Source: Alphaproteobacteria bacterium MedPE-SWcel (GTDB lineage Bacteria > Pseudomonadota > Alphaproteobacteria > Rhodobacterales > Rhodobacteraceae). Taken from it: DNA of 64,000 bases. The stretch is from contig MPDC01000014.1 in NCBI GenBank assembly GCA_001874255.1, positions 48,721-112,720 of the forward strand. Reading direction: 5' to 3'. Under the pieces are notes generated by a model that saw only the letters and a list, made by a program, of their open reading frames with translations, made no database searches and was not told the DNA's origin. Positions 8,046 to 17,786 of this stretch are shown one piece after another (the first letter of the stretch is position 1; every line of letters starts with the position of its first letter). The position numbers and the translations under genes were made by a program.

Positions 8046-10055
8046 ATGTCTCTGCCGCCTGGATTTCTGGATGAATTGCGTACCCGAGTCAGCCTGTCTG
8101 ATGTTGTCGGGCGCAAGGTCGTTTGGGACCAGCGCAAGAGCCAGCAGGGCAAGGGGGATCTATGGTCGCCCTGTCCCTTCCACCATGAGAAAACGGCCTC
8201 ATTCCATGTGGATGATCGCAAGGGGTTTTATTATTGCTTTGGCTGTCATGCCAAGGGAGATGCACTGAAATTCGTGCAGGAGACCGAGAATGTGTCCTTC
8301 ATGGAGGCGGTGGAAATCCTCGCAGGTGAAGCCGGTCTGGAGATGCCCAAACGCGACCCGAAGGCGGCCGAAAAGCAGGACCGGCGCACCCAGCTTGCAG
8401 AGGTCATGGAGCAGGCGGTGCGTTTCTTCCGCCTGCAACTGAATACGCAGGCGGCCGGCGAGGCGCGGGCCTATCTGTCACGCCGAGGGCTCAGTGCGGA
8501 GGCATTGGAGCGTTGGGAAATCGGCTTTGCGCCGGACGGCTGGCAGATGCTTTGGGATGCGTTGAAGGGCAAGGGGATTGCCGATGAACTGATCCTCGGG
8601 GCTGGCCTTGCAAAGCCTTCGAACAAGGGCAAGAAACCCTATGACACGTTTCGTAATCGGATCATGTTTCCGATCCGGGATGCCCGAGGGCGGGCCATTG
8701 CCTTTGGCGGTCGGGCGATGGATCCGAATGACAACGCCAAATATCTGAACTCGCCCGAAACCGAGCTGTTTGACAAGGGGCGGAACCTTTACAATCACGG
8801 CCCGGCGCGTGCCGCCTCCGGGCGGGGCAGTACATTGGTGGTGGCCGAGGGCTACATGGATGTGATTGCGCTGTCCGAGGCGGGGTTTGCGTCCTCGGTT
8901 GCGCCGCTGGGTACGGCGGTAACCGATACCCAGCTGCAGCTTCTGTGGCGGATTTCGGACGAGCCGATCATCGCACTCGATGGCGATACGGCAGGCGTGC
9001 GGGCGGCGATGCGTCTGATTGATATGGCGCTGCCCTTGCTGGAAGCAGGCAAATCCCTGCGGTTTGCCGTGATGCCTGACGGCAAGGATCCGGATGATCT
9101 GATCCGCGCGGAAGGGGCAGGCGCGGTGCAGGCGGTGTTGGATCAGGCGATCCCGATGGTGCGGCTTTTGTGGCAGCGAGAAACCGAAGGCCGGGTCTTT
9201 GACAGCCCCGAACGCAAGGCCGCGCTGGACAAGTCCCTGCGCGAGAAAATCAAGCTGATCCGCGATCCGTCAATTCGCCAGCATTATGCCGAGGATATCA
9301 AAGAGCTGCGGTTCCAGCTCTTCCGGGGCAGCCGGGGCGGCGCAGGGCAGGGGGGCTCCGGCTATGAGCCCCGTCAGGGGGGGTACAAATCGCGCTCCCG
9401 ATCCCAGGGCGGATTTCGCGATGGCAGCCGCATGCCATGGGGGGCGCCGCCGTCGCCGCGCGCAACCACGCGATCATCGATCGTTGCCGCCGCTGAGGAC
9501 CAGGACTTTGCCCGGGTGCGTGAGGCGGTGATCCTGGCCACGGCTCTGACAACGCCCACCGTTATCCCGGAGTTCGAGATCAACCTCGAACGGATGCAAT
9601 GCCGGGATCCCGATCATGCCCACCTGCGCGATCTCGTCCTGCGCCACGGCATTGATGCGCCGGAGCGACTTCGCGATGAAATTACGTATGCGCTCGGGCC
9701 CGATGCCCTTGAAAACCTGCTGGCCCTGCGCCATGTGGCAATCAGCCCCTGCGTGCGCAAACCCGGCGATCTGGAAATGGCCAGCCTCACTCTGGCCGAA
9801 GAATTCGCGAAACTCGAGAGCATGGCGGGGCTCAATGCTGAACTGGCGGAGGCCGAGGAGGATCTGGATGGTCTGGCCGATGAGGCTCTGACCTGGCGGT
9901 TGCGTCAGGCGGCAGAGGCCCGCAACCGGGCTGTCCGCAGCGAGAATGAGGACAAGGCGACATATGATGTGGGCGAAAACGGTGCGCGACTCAACAGGGA
10001 TGAACGCGATGCCTTTGGCGCCCTGCTCAACCGAATCGGCTTCAGTGAAAAATGA
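8046..10055 (+). CDS. dnaG: DNA primase
   Basis: Makes RNA primers at the replication fork. The 669-residue protein has the N-terminal CHC2 zinc finger (C43, H46, C64, C67 in CPFHH and YCFGCH), a TOPRIM domain around 260-345 with VVAEGYMDVIAL (catalytic Glu) and ALDGDTAG (DxD metal site), and a C-terminal helicase-binding region. A Gly/Arg/Ser-rich linker of about 60 residues (about 425-485) separates core and C-terminus. It is followed by rpoD, as in the macromolecular-synthesis arrangement of alphaproteobacteria. Confidence 0.96.
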   Translation: MSLPPGFLDELRTRVSLSDVVGRKVVWDQRKSQQGKGDLWSPCPFHHEKTASFHVDDRKGFYYCFGCHAKGDALKFVQETENVSFMEAVEILAGEAGLEMPKRDPKAAEKQDRRTQLAEVMEQAVRFFRLQLNTQAAGEARAYLSRRGLSAEALERWEIGFAPDGWQMLWDALKGKGIADELILGAGLAKPSNKGKKPYDTFRNRIMFPIRDARGRAIAFGGRAMDPNDNAKYLNSPETELFDKGRNLYNHGPARAASGRGSTLVVAEGYMDVIALSEAGFASSVAPLGTAVTDTQLQLLWRISDEPIIALDGDTAGVRAAMRLIDMALPLLEAGKSLRFAVMPDGKDPDDLIRAEGAGAVQAVLDQAIPMVRLLWQRETEGRVFDSPERKAALDKSLREKIKLIRDPSIRQHYAEDIKELRFQLFRGSRGGAGQGGSGYEPRQGGYKSRSRSQGGFRDGSRMPWGAPPSPRATTRSSIVAAAEDQDFARVREAVILATALTTPTVIPEFEINLERMQCRDPDHAHLRDLVLRHGIDAPERLRDEITYALGPDALENLLALRHVAISPCVRKPGDLEMASLTLAEEFAKLESMAGLNAELAEAEEDLDGLADEALTWRLRQAAEARNRAVRSENEDKATYDVGENGARLNRDERDAFGALLNRIGFSEK

Positions 10056-10222
10056 CTGAATGGAAACGGTTTTGACGTGCCCGACTGTGGCCGCCACGCC
10101 GCGAAATGACGTTTTGCTAAAGAAGCGCAAAGAAAAATTGGGTAAACGGGGTGACGAATCACACGACCCCACTAATGATTCGACCCACCCGAATCGCCCG
10201 CAGCCCCTTAGAGGAGCAATGA

Positions 10223-12217
10223 ATGGCCGCCAAAGATACTGATGACCGCAAGCCTGACGATCAGGACGCCGAAATCTCGCTCGACATGAGCCAGGCCCAG
10301 GTCAAGAAGATGATCGCCGAAGCCCGTGAGAAGGGCTACATCACCTACGATCAGCTTAATCAGGTTCTGCCGCCGGATCAGGTCTCCTCCGAACAGATCG
10401 AGGATGTCATGTCCATGCTGTCGGAGATGGGCATCAACATCATCGAGGACGAAGAGGCCGAAGAGGAGGAGAATAAAGGCTCCACCGAGCTGGTCTCTGC
10501 CGAAACGAACCGCGAAGTCTCTGTCGCGGGCGCGCAGGCCGAAAAACTCGATCGCACCGATGACCCGGTGCGGATGTATCTGCGCGAGATGGGGTCTGTC
10601 GAATTGCTGTCGCGCGAAGGCGAGATTGCCATCGCCAAACGCATCGAGGCAGGGCGCAACACGATGATCCTCGGGCTCTGCGAGAGCCCGCTGACCTTTC
10701 AGGCGATCACGATCTGGCACGATGAACTTCTGTCCGAAGATATTCTGTTGCGCGATGTCATCGACCTGGAGGCCACATTCGGAAACCAGATGGACGAAGA
10801 AGGCGGCGTCGAGCAGCCGGTAGTCGATCCGTCCGCCGTGAGTGCTGCCGCCCCGGAGAAAAGCAAGGAAGACAGCCCCGAACTGGACGCCGACGGCAAT
10901 CCGATCCTCAACAATGACGATGATGAGGACGAGGACGACCAGGCCAACATGTCCCTCGCGGCCATGGAAGCGGCGCTGAAGGACCGTGTTCTGGAAACGC
11001 TGGAGCGGATTTCCAATGACTTTGCGATGTTGTCGGAAATGCAGGATCTGCGGATCTCGGCAACGCTGAACGAGGACGGATCCTTCTCGGCCTCGGATGA
11101 GGCCAAGTATCAGCAGCTGCGCTCCGAGATCGTGGAACTGGTGAACGGTCTGCATCTGCACAACAACCGGATCGAAGCCCTGATCGATCAGCTCTACGGC
11201 ATCAACCGCCGTGTGATGCAGATCGACAGCGCGATGGTCAAACTGGCCGATCAGGCGCGGATCAACCGCAAGGAATTCGTTGACGCCTATCGTGGACGCG
11301 AGCTGGACCCGAACTGGCTGTCCGATATGGGCGACAAACCGGGACGCGGCTGGCAGATGTTCATCGAACGCTCCACCGAGAAGGTCGAAGAGCTGCGGGC
11401 TGACATGGCTCAGGTGGGCCAATATGTCGGTCTCGATATTTCGGAATTCCGCCGTATCGTCCAGCAGGTGCAAAAGGGCGAGAAAGAAGCCCGTCAGGCC
11501 AAGAAGGAAATGGTCGAGGCGAACCTGCGTCTGGTGATCTCGATTGCCAAGAAGTACACCAACCGGGGCCTGCAGTTCCTCGATCTCATTCAGGAAGGCA
11601 ACATCGGCCTGATGAAGGCGGTGGACAAGTTCGAATACCGCCGTGGCTACAAGTTCTCGACCTATGCCACCTGGTGGATCCGTCAGGCGATCACCCGCTC
11701 CATCGCGGATCAGGCTCGGACCATCCGGATCCCGGTTCACATGATCGAGACGATCAACAAACTGGTGCGGACCGGACGCCAGATGCTGCACGAGATCGGC
11801 CGCGAGCCGACGCCGGAAGAGCTGGCGGAAAAGCTGCAGATGCCGCTGGAAAAAGTCCGCAAGGTGATGAAGATCGCCAAGGAACCGATCAGCCTCGAAA
11901 CACCGATCGGCGACGAAGAAGACAGCCAGCTGGGCGATTTCATCGAGGACAAGAATGCCGTGCTGCCGCTGGACAGTGCCATTCAGGAAAACCTCAAGGA
12001 AACCACGACACGGGTTCTGGCCAGCCTGACTCCGCGGGAGGAACGGGTCTTGCGGATGCGGTTCGGCATCGGCATGAACACGGATCACACGCTGGAAGAG
12101 GTCGGCCAACAGTTCTCTGTGACCCGCGAGCGTATTCGTCAGATCGAGGCGAAAGCCCTGCGCAAGCTGAAACATCCAAGCCGGTCGCGCAAACTGCGCA
12201 GCTTCCTGGATCAATAG
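10223..12217 (+). CDS. rpoD: RNA polymerase housekeeping sigma factor (sigma-70)
   Basis: Primary sigma factor, 664 residues. Region 1.1 at the N-terminus; a long acidic non-conserved insert around 185-245 rich in Asp/Glu; region 2 with [15 protein letters not shown] (about 480-495) for -10 recognition; region 4.2 with [15 protein letters not shown] for -35 recognition near the C-terminus. The start follows AGAGGAG at about 10210-10216. The 167-bp gap after dnaG should hold its promoter. A strong terminator follows at 12278-12307. Confidence 0.97.
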   Translation: MAAKDTDDRKPDDQDAEISLDMSQAQVKKMIAEAREKGYITYDQLNQVLPPDQVSSEQIEDVMSMLSEMGINIIEDEEAEEEENKGSTELVSAETNREVSVAGAQAEKLDRTDDPVRMYLREMGSVELLSREGEIAIAKRIEAGRNTMILGLCESPLTFQAITIWHDELLSEDILLRDVIDLEATFGNQMDEEGGVEQPVVDPSAVSAAAPEKSKEDSPELDADGNPILNNDDDEDEDDQANMSLAAMEAALKDRVLETLERISNDFAMLSEMQDLRISATLNEDGSFSASDEAKYQQLRSEIVELVNGLHLHNNRIEALIDQLYGINRRVMQIDSAMVKLADQARINRKEFVDAYRGRELDPNWLSDMGDKPGRGWQMFIERSTEKVEELRADMAQVGQYVGLDISEFRRIVQQVQKGEKEARQAKKEMVEANLRLVISIAKKYTNRGLQFLDLIQEGNIGLMKAVDKFEYRRGYKFSTYATWWIRQAITRSIADQARTIRIPVHMIETINKLVRTGRQMLHEIGREPTPEELAEKLQMPLEKVRKVMKIAKEPISLETPIGDEEDSQLGDFIEDKNAVLPLDSAIQENLKETTTRVLASLTPREERVLRMRFGIGMNTDHTLEEVGQQFSVTRERIRQIEAKALRKLKHPSRSRKLRSFLDQ

Positions 12218-12277
12218 CGCCGGTCTGTTCCGGGGGCTCCCGGCGGGAATCGATCGCATCAGGCCCATGTTTCCAAG

Positions 12278-12307
12278 GCGCCCCGGATTGAGTTCGGGGC
12301 GCTTTTT
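12278..12307 (+). terminator. rho-independent terminator of rpoD
   Basis: 8-bp G+C stem GCGCCCCG/CGGGGCGC, 9-base loop, then TTTTT at 12303-12307; 60 bp after the rpoD stop. Confidence 0.88.
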
Positions 12308-12397
12308 CGTGCCTTTTGCCGGGGCATTCGCCACCCCGGTTCGCCGCCGACTGTCCAACTGTGCGCACCACACCAGGATTGGCGCCGCCCTTGTGTC

Positions 12398-12424
12398 AAC
12401 CAATCAAGGTGTTAACCAATCAAG
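12398..12424. repeat. 11-bp direct repeat, spacing 16 bp
   Basis: AACCAATCAAG occurs perfectly at 12398-12408 and 12414-12424, in the A+T-rich stretch 90-115 bp upstream of the next gene. Two helically offset copies suggest a protein-binding site. The second copy is preceded by TT, giving TTAACCA, which resembles a CtrA half-site; this is only a resemblance. Confidence 0.4.
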
Positions 12425-12512
12425 CGATCTGCATGTTGAATAAAGTTTTCGAAGAATTATCCTGTCCCGGGCGAGTGTGATCGCTTCGAGCAGACAGAAC
12501 CGGGGGGTGACG

Positions 12513-12821
12513 ATGAGCGGACGCAACGAGATGACCCATGCCATGACCGCGTTGGACAGACAGCTTGATGCGCTGGAGACGATGACGGAAGTGAACTCTT
12601 TTCTCGTCATGGCAATGCGCGAGCATGAGCAGGACCTGATCCGTATGAGCCCGCAGGAAACCCGCGACATGCTGCGAACCAAGGCGCGGGCCATGTATCG
12701 GCCGGACGGGGGATTGAAGCCCAATGTCAGGGCGCTGGAGCTCCTGGAGGAAACCCTGGGGCGCGGACAATCGGCAGAGGTGATCCCTTTCCCGACGCCC
12801 GGGGCGGGGCATTCTTCCTGA
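12513..12821 (+). CDS. small cytoplasmic protein of unknown function
   Basis: A 102-residue, mostly helical, Met- and Glu-rich protein with no signal peptide or membrane segment. The frame opens at GTG 12477, but ATG 12513 behind GGGGGGTGA is the better start. I recognise no domain; the pattern of hydrophobic residues in the first 60 positions suggests a helical hairpin or dimer. It is monocistronic between rpoD and a lipoprotein gene. Confidence 0.65.
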   Translation: MSGRNEMTHAMTALDRQLDALETMTEVNSFLVMAMREHEQDLIRMSPQETRDMLRTKARAMYRPDGGLKPNVRALELLEETLGRGQSAEVIPFPTPGAGHSS

Positions 12822-12905
12822 TCGGGGCTTTCTGCACCCGTCGAAGACTTGTCCGTTTCAATTGAACGGCCTACATCAGGGAGAGTTCAAGGAAGGATGC
12901 CCCTG

Positions 12906-13358
12906 ATGCCGATCCCCAGCGTTTTCAACCGCTTTGCATGTGCCGTCTTGATCGGACTGTCGGGAATAGCCGCCTGCACCGAGCTCCCCACTGCCGGGCC
13001 GCAGGCGGATTTCTATGCAGCGCGCACGCAGGCGCGGGTCTATGTGCTGGATGCCCGCAGCTTTGAAGTCGTGCCGCAAATCGGCGCCTATGGTGCTGCA
13101 TATTGGTGCACCGCTGCGGATTTTGCCCGGCGGCGGCTTGGGGCAGGGTGGTCGCAAATGATCTACGTTCAGAAGGGGCGGGCGGATAGCGTTGTCAGCG
13201 GCCGTATTGATGCGGTGACCTTCACCTTGGACGAAGTTCCGCGCGCCGAAGAACATTCTCTGATCCGCCGGGCCTATGGCTTCAAACCCGGTGATGCCTT
13301 CAGCCTGTCCACGGCCGAGGGCTTCTGCCGCGAAATCGAACCGCTTCTTGTCTTTTAG
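12906..13358 (+). CDS. predicted lipoprotein of unknown function
   Basis: About 150 residues. The N-terminus MPIPSVFNRF is followed by a hydrophobic stretch ending GIAACTE, a likely lipobox with the acylated Cys near residue 23, so it should be membrane-anchored in the periplasm. ATG 12906 is preferred over ATG 12897 because GGAAGG at 12891-12896 is correctly spaced only for the former. The mature domain has two further cysteines (YWCTAADF and GFCREIE). No family recognised. It is 11 bp before the YjbQ gene, so probably co-transcribed. Confidence 0.65.
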   Translation: MPIPSVFNRFACAVLIGLSGIAACTELPTAGPQADFYAARTQARVYVLDARSFEVVPQIGAYGAAYWCTAADFARRRLGAGWSQMIYVQKGRADSVVSGRIDAVTFTLDEVPRAEEHSLIRRAYGFKPGDAFSLSTAEGFCREIEPLLVF

Positions 13359-13369
13359 GGGCGGAGCGC

Positions 13370-13789
13370 ATGTCGCAGCACGAGTTTAAACTCGAAACGA
13401 GCGGTCAGGGGCTCTATGAATTCACGCGGGCGGTCTGCACCTGGGTCGCTCAGTCGGGGGTGTCGGCCGGGGTGCTGACGCTCTTTGTGCGCCACACGTC
13501 CTGCTCCTTGTTGGTGCAGGAAAACGCCGATCCCGAGGTTCGTGCGGACTTGCTGGCGTATTTTTCCCGCCTCGTGCCGCCATCCAGCGATCCTTCGATG
13601 GCCTATTTGCGCCACACCTATGAGGGACCGGACGATATGCCAGCTCATATCAGGGCGGCAATGATGCCAGTGAGCCTGTCGATCCCGATTTCCCAGGGGC
13701 AGCCGGTGCTTGGTACCTGGCAGGGCATCTATCTGTTCGAGCACCGCGACGCGCCACATCATCGCCGGGTCTTTGCACATCTTGGCTAG
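13370..13789 (+). CDS. YjbQ-family (UPF0047) protein
   Basis: A 139-residue protein with the signature of the YjbQ family: FVRHTSCSLLVQENADP (about 43-59) and the C-terminal GTWQGIYLFEHRD (about 115-127), whose His and Glu residues line the metal/active site. Members have been linked to secondary thiamine-phosphate synthase activity; the physiological role is not firmly known. Its length is typical. It closely follows the lipoprotein gene. Confidence 0.88.
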   Translation: MSQHEFKLETSGQGLYEFTRAVCTWVAQSGVSAGVLTLFVRHTSCSLLVQENADPEVRADLLAYFSRLVPPSSDPSMAYLRHTYEGPDDMPAHIRAAMMPVSLSIPISQGQPVLGTWQGIYLFEHRDAPHHRRVFAHLG

Positions 13790-13820
13790 CCCGCTCCAAT
13801 GTCTGAGTGCCAAGGGCCGC

Positions 13821-13876
13821 GGGCCCAGGGCTATGGACCAAGGACTACGGACCAAGGACTACGGGCCAAGGTGTTG
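13821..13876. repeat. 14-bp tandem repeat, 4 units
   Basis: Units at 13821, 13835, 13849 and 13863; the second and third are identical (GGACCAAGGACTAC) and the outer two degenerate. It lies in the yjbQ-nrdR spacer, about 31 bp after the yjbQ stop. Confidence 0.85.
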
Positions 13877-13984
13877 CGGTGGCAATTCCCCTCTACCCAA
13901 ACCCTAGCAGCTCCCCTATAGTTGTGGATAAATGCGCAAGACTGCGCACTAAAGCGATTTTGTGTCAGGAAAGGGAGCCCGCGG

Positions 13985-14452
13985 ATGCGCTGCCCGTTTT
14001 GCGGAAATGTCGATACCCAAGTGAAGGATTCACGCCCGGCAGAGGATCACGTCTCTATTCGTCGGCGCCGGTCCTGTCCGGCCTGCGGTGGCCGCTTCAC
14101 CACCTATGAACGGGTCCAGCTGCGGGATCTTGTGGTGATCAAATCCAACGGCAAGCGTGAGGATTTCGACCGCGACAAGCTGGAACGCTCCATCCGGATC
14201 TCCATGCAGAAACGCCCTGTGGATCCGGAACGGATCGATCAGATGATCTCTGGCATCGTGAGGCGGCTGGAGAGCATGGGGGAAACCGATATCCGCTCCA
14301 AGATGATCGGCGAAATCGCGATGGAAGCGCTGGCCCGGATCGATACCGTGGCCTATGTGCGTTTCGCCAGCGTTTATAAAAACTTCCAGGCGGCCGACGA
14401 TTTCGAGGACTTCGTTCACGAGCTGCGGCCACCGGTCCAGCCTGACAGCTGA
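13985..14452 (+). CDS. nrdR: transcriptional repressor NrdR
   Basis: ATP/dATP-sensing zinc-finger repressor of ribonucleotide reductase genes. 155 residues: four-cysteine zinc ribbon (C3, C6, C31, C34 in MRCPFC and SCPACGG) followed by an ATP-cone domain (about 46-136). The frame is open to 13922, but all NrdR proteins begin M(R/K)CPxC, which fixes the start at 13985. In alphaproteobacteria nrdR commonly precedes ribD, as here (36-bp gap). Confidence 0.96.
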   Translation: MRCPFCGNVDTQVKDSRPAEDHVSIRRRRSCPACGGRFTTYERVQLRDLVVIKSNGKREDFDRDKLERSIRISMQKRPVDPERIDQMISGIVRRLESMGETDIRSKMIGEIAMEALARIDTVAYVRFASVYKNFQAADDFEDFVHELRPPVQPDS

Positions 14453-14488
14453 TCTTCGGATCTGACGTGCAGGGAAAGGTCTGAGCCC

Positions 14489-15589
14489 ATGACCCAGAGT
14501 GATGATCGCTTCATGGCGATGGCCCTGTCGCTCGGACGCAGAGGGCAGGGCCGGACCTGGCCCAATCCTGCGGTCGGATGTGTCATCGTGCGCTCAGGCC
14601 GTATTGTCGGGCGTGGCTGGACCCAACCCGGTGGCAGACCCCACGCAGAGGTCGTGGCCCTGGCGCAGGCCGGAACCGCCGCCCAGGGCGCCACTGCCTA
14701 TGTCAGCCTCGAACCCTGCGCTCATACCGGTCAGACCCCGCCCTGCGCCCAGGCGTTGATCGATGCCGGGGTTGCGCGGGTGGTGGCCGCGATTGGCGAC
14801 AGTGACCCGCGGGTCAGCGGTCAGGGCTTTGCACTGTTGCACGCGGCGGGAATACCCGTCACCACCGGGGTTCGCGCCGATGAGGCCGGCTGCGATCACG
14901 AAGGGTTCTTCCTCAGGACGGAACAGGGGCGGCCATTTGTAACGCTCAAGCTGGCAGCCAGTTTTGACGGCCGTATTGCGACCGGATCAGGTCAGAGCAA
15001 ATGGATCACCGGCGCCGAATCCCGCCGGGCGGTGCATGCCATGCGCGCCCGCCATGACGCCGTGATGGTTGGCGCGGGGACGGCCCGGGCTGATGATCCC
15101 ACACTGACCGTGCGGGAGCTTGGCATCCGGGATCAGCCTGCGCGGGTGGTTGTGTCACGTCATCTCGATTTGCCGCTGATGAGCAGTCTGGCCCGTTCGG
15201 CGAAGGATGTGCCACTGTTCCTCTGTCATGGCCACAGTGCCGACGCAGAGCGCATCCGCGCATGGGAAGGGGTCGGAGCCACCCTTTTGCCCTGTGGCGC
15301 GTCCGGCACGCAGCTCGATCCGCATGACGTGCTGCAACAACTGGGTCAGGTGGGCATGACGCGGGTGTTCTGCGAAGGCGGAAGTGCGCTGGCTGCAACG
15401 CTTCTGGCCCATGATCTGGTGGATGAGCTGGTCGGCTTCACCGCCGGAGTAGCCATTGGCGCCGAGGGGCTGCCCTCAATCGGCGCATTGGGAATCGGGG
15501 CACTGGAAGACGCTCCGCGATTTGAACTGGTCGAGACTCGCATCATTGGCGCCGATATCCTGCATCGTTGGCGACGTCCCCAAAGCTAG
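14489..15589 (+). CDS. ribD: bifunctional riboflavin deaminase/reductase
   Basis: Second and third steps of riboflavin synthesis: deamination of the pyrimidine, then reduction of the ribosyl chain. The 366-residue protein has an N-terminal cytidine-deaminase-type domain with zinc site H52-A-E54, C77 and C86 (EPCAHTGQTPPC), and a C-terminal RibD reductase domain with KWITGAESR and VGAGTARADDP. The start follows AGGGAAAGG. The rest of the pathway continues at 20505 after the minus-strand capsule genes. Confidence 0.96.
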   Translation: MTQSDDRFMAMALSLGRRGQGRTWPNPAVGCVIVRSGRIVGRGWTQPGGRPHAEVVALAQAGTAAQGATAYVSLEPCAHTGQTPPCAQALIDAGVARVVAAIGDSDPRVSGQGFALLHAAGIPVTTGVRADEAGCDHEGFFLRTEQGRPFVTLKLAASFDGRIATGSGQSKWITGAESRRAVHAMRARHDAVMVGAGTARADDPTLTVRELGIRDQPARVVVSRHLDLPLMSSLARSAKDVPLFLCHGHSADAERIRAWEGVGATLLPCGASGTQLDPHDVLQQLGQVGMTRVFCEGGSALAATLLAHDLVDELVGFTAGVAIGAEGLPSIGALGIGALEDAPRFELVETRIIGADILHRWRRPQS

Positions 15590-15685
15590 CCCGCCCCGCC
15601 CCCTGCATCGGATCCTGCCATGGAAGCCGACAGGGAGCACCGACCGAAAGCCCAGGTGGTCGCCGCAGGCTTCGTAGGTAGCTCC

Positions 15686-15731
15686 CGTTTCATCTTTTGA
15701 AAAATACCTCGGAGCGCGAGGCAGAGCCTCG
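15686..15731 (-). repeat. hairpin intergenic element, copy 2
   Basis: Read on the minus strand: a GCGAGGC/GCCTCGC hairpin, then GAGGTATTTTTCAAAAGATGAAA. The tail matches copy 1 at 3801-3837. It begins just past the kpsC stop and probably serves as its transcription terminator (hairpin followed by TATTTTT). Confidence 0.65.
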
Positions 15732-15737
15732 CAGGTC

Positions 15738-17780
15738 TCATCCGCGCCAAAGGCGGGCATAGCTCGCAAAGACCCCCTGAAGCGTCGACAGAGCCTGAGT
15801 GACCTGCCCCGGCTGCGGCAGATCCCCGGTGATCAATCGATCCACCGCCACTTCGGGGGGGCAGGGCAGCCCGGAAACCGGATCAAGATACCTCGGATAG
15901 TCGATGAGCGCGGCATAGGCGAGCCCGAGTATTCCCGGTTTCGCGTCCCGCCAGTGGGGCGGTTGCAGCCGGTCTTGGGTCAACCCCCAGCCGGCGTAAA
16001 ACGGCAGTCCGACACAGGTAACCGGCACCCGCCTCAACAGGGCCTCAAAGCCCAGAAGCGAGGTCATTGTCCAGACTTCATCAACGGAATCGATCAGGGC
16101 GGCCGGATTGGCACGTTCCGCGATTACGTCGGCCCAGGTCTCGACAGACCGCAGCCCTCCTGCGCGTAATCCGGCTTCGACATCCGGATGGGGTTTATAG
16201 ATGATGACGGCTTTCGGACGCGCGGCACGCACCGCTTGCAACAGCTTCATATTGGTATTGATCTTGCCGGTGCCAAGACGAATGGAGGCGTCATCCTCGA
16301 CCTGCCCCGGCACCAGAATCCGGTGCCCTTTGGGAAGATCGGGCAGATCCCCCCCGATGTTGTATTTGGTGATCTCGTGTTTGATCAGACGCATCACCAG
16401 CGCTTCGATCCGTCTTTCCTGCTGCGGCGTCAGCGTCGCTCGGGCACGGATCAGGTCGTCCAGATCATTGTGGCGTGTCGGGTCATAGTAGATACCCTGC
16501 CGGTCCAGCGCCAGCGACAGCGGCGGGACGAGCTGCGCCCCGAGACCGCGGGACCGCAGGAAACCGTCCTCGAGGTTCCAAGCCCCGGCATGGGCCTCGG
16601 TTGCCTTGCTGGCCCATACCATCCAGGCCTTGCCGCTCTTGCGGGCTGTTTCTGCACTCTCGGTGAAGCGCATGCGGGCGTGCTGGCCAAAAAACCTCTG
16701 CAACGGCTTGCGTTTCCACATGCGGATTTCAGAGGCGGCCCAGCCGACACGGTCCTCGCGCCAGGTACGGACCTGTGCCTCCAGCGCATCGATGACCTGC
16801 TCCAACTCGCAGAGCTGATCGTTGTAGGGGTCATACCAGGTCGGATAGAGGATCATTGCGGCGGCAAAAAGCTGCGCCCGGGTGAGCGTGCGGGACCGCC
16901 CCTGCGGCGGGAATTCATCCTCCGTCAGGCCCCAGCCCGCATAAAAGGGCTGGCCGAAGATCCGCGGTTTATGCCCGGCCAGGATCGCCTCGAAGCCGAG
17001 CTGCGACGACACCGTATAGACCCCGACCGCGCCCTCAAGCAGGAGATGCGGTGACACCGGGGCATCAAAGAGCTCCACCCGGCCGGTGGCATCGCGGGCG
17101 CTGAAATATCCGGGCCGATGGCCGCGCACCGTTTCCGGATGGGTCTTGATCAGGATGCGCGCGCCGGGGTGTTCTTCCTGCGCAAAGGCAAGCATCTCCT
17201 GAAACCGGCCCTGATCGGCGCCGGGAAACGGAATTGACGCCTTGACGGAGGCATCCCCGCGCAATTGGTCGATCACCAGTACATATCCGGGATCTGGCAC
17301 CGGCGCCTGAGGGTGGAAGGCGTTGTATTTGCTGAGATGAGCATCCTGCAGGCGGGCCATTGCATCGCGCGCGCGGCGCATCAGGTGGCTGTCGTCCAGC
17401 GGATTGGTTTTCAGCATGGTGACAAGGTCGCTGGACAGGTGCGGATTGAAATGCACACCAGTGCGATCCAGCAGCAACCCCAGCGGAGGCTCGCCGCTGC
17501 GCCCGGGATGGACCGAGCGCAAAAAGGCATCCTCGACCCGGATGATCGGGGCATGGTGGGTTTCGGCCATTTTCTTGCCGCGATGGGAGGTGGGAGAATC
17601 CCCCCAGATCCCGACATAGTCCCCGTCTTTGGGGCGGCCGAGGCGGATATCATAGCCGGCGAGCTGCAGAATGCGCCGCACCCGCTGTTGGAAGAAAAAT
17701 CCCCCGTTGTACACAAAAAGCCGGGAGCGCGTGCTCCCGGATTGGGTCTTTTCAGGATCCGGCTCCGGCCTTTGCATCAT
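15738..17780 (-). CDS. kpsC: capsule polysaccharide biosynthesis protein KpsC (beta-Kdo transferase)
   Basis: A 680-residue protein made of two tandem capsule-synthesis halves. Each half contains a repeated block: RVEDAFLRS (about 80) and LEDGFLRSRGLG (about 400), and each later shows the VPVTCVGLPFYAGWGLT type segment (first copy PRIFGQPFYAGWGLTEDE). In group 2 capsule systems KpsC and KpsS build the poly-Kdo linker joining polysaccharide to phosphatidylglycerol. Six bases separate it from the upstream export gene, so translation is probably coupled. The final gene of the minus-strand capsule operon. Confidence 0.9.
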   Translation of the reverse strand: MMQRPEPDPEKTQSGSTRSRLFVYNGGFFFQQRVRRILQLAGYDIRLGRPKDGDYVGIWGDSPTSHRGKKMAETHHAPIIRVEDAFLRSVHPGRSGEPPLGLLLDRTGVHFNPHLSSDLVTMLKTNPLDDSHLMRRARDAMARLQDAHLSKYNAFHPQAPVPDPGYVLVIDQLRGDASVKASIPFPGADQGRFQEMLAFAQEEHPGARILIKTHPETVRGHRPGYFSARDATGRVELFDAPVSPHLLLEGAVGVYTVSSQLGFEAILAGHKPRIFGQPFYAGWGLTEDEFPPQGRSRTLTRAQLFAAAMILYPTWYDPYNDQLCELEQVIDALEAQVRTWREDRVGWAASEIRMWKRKPLQRFFGQHARMRFTESAETARKSGKAWMVWASKATEAHAGAWNLEDGFLRSRGLGAQLVPPLSLALDRQGIYYDPTRHNDLDDLIRARATLTPQQERRIEALVMRLIKHEITKYNIGGDLPDLPKGHRILVPGQVEDDASIRLGTGKINTNMKLLQAVRAARPKAVIIYKPHPDVEAGLRAGGLRSVETWADVIAERANPAALIDSVDEVWTMTSLLGFEALLRRVPVTCVGLPFYAGWGLTQDRLQPPHWRDAKPGILGLAYAALIDYPRYLDPVSGLPCPPEVAVDRLITGDLPQPGQVTQALSTLQGVFASYARLWRG

Positions 17781-17786
17781 GCGATG

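Noticed and set aside
10208..12403. 731-codon minus-strand frame opposite rpoD
   Set aside because: Antisense shadow of rpoD; composition (Leu/Arg/His/Asp-rich) follows from the reverse complement of sigma-factor codons.
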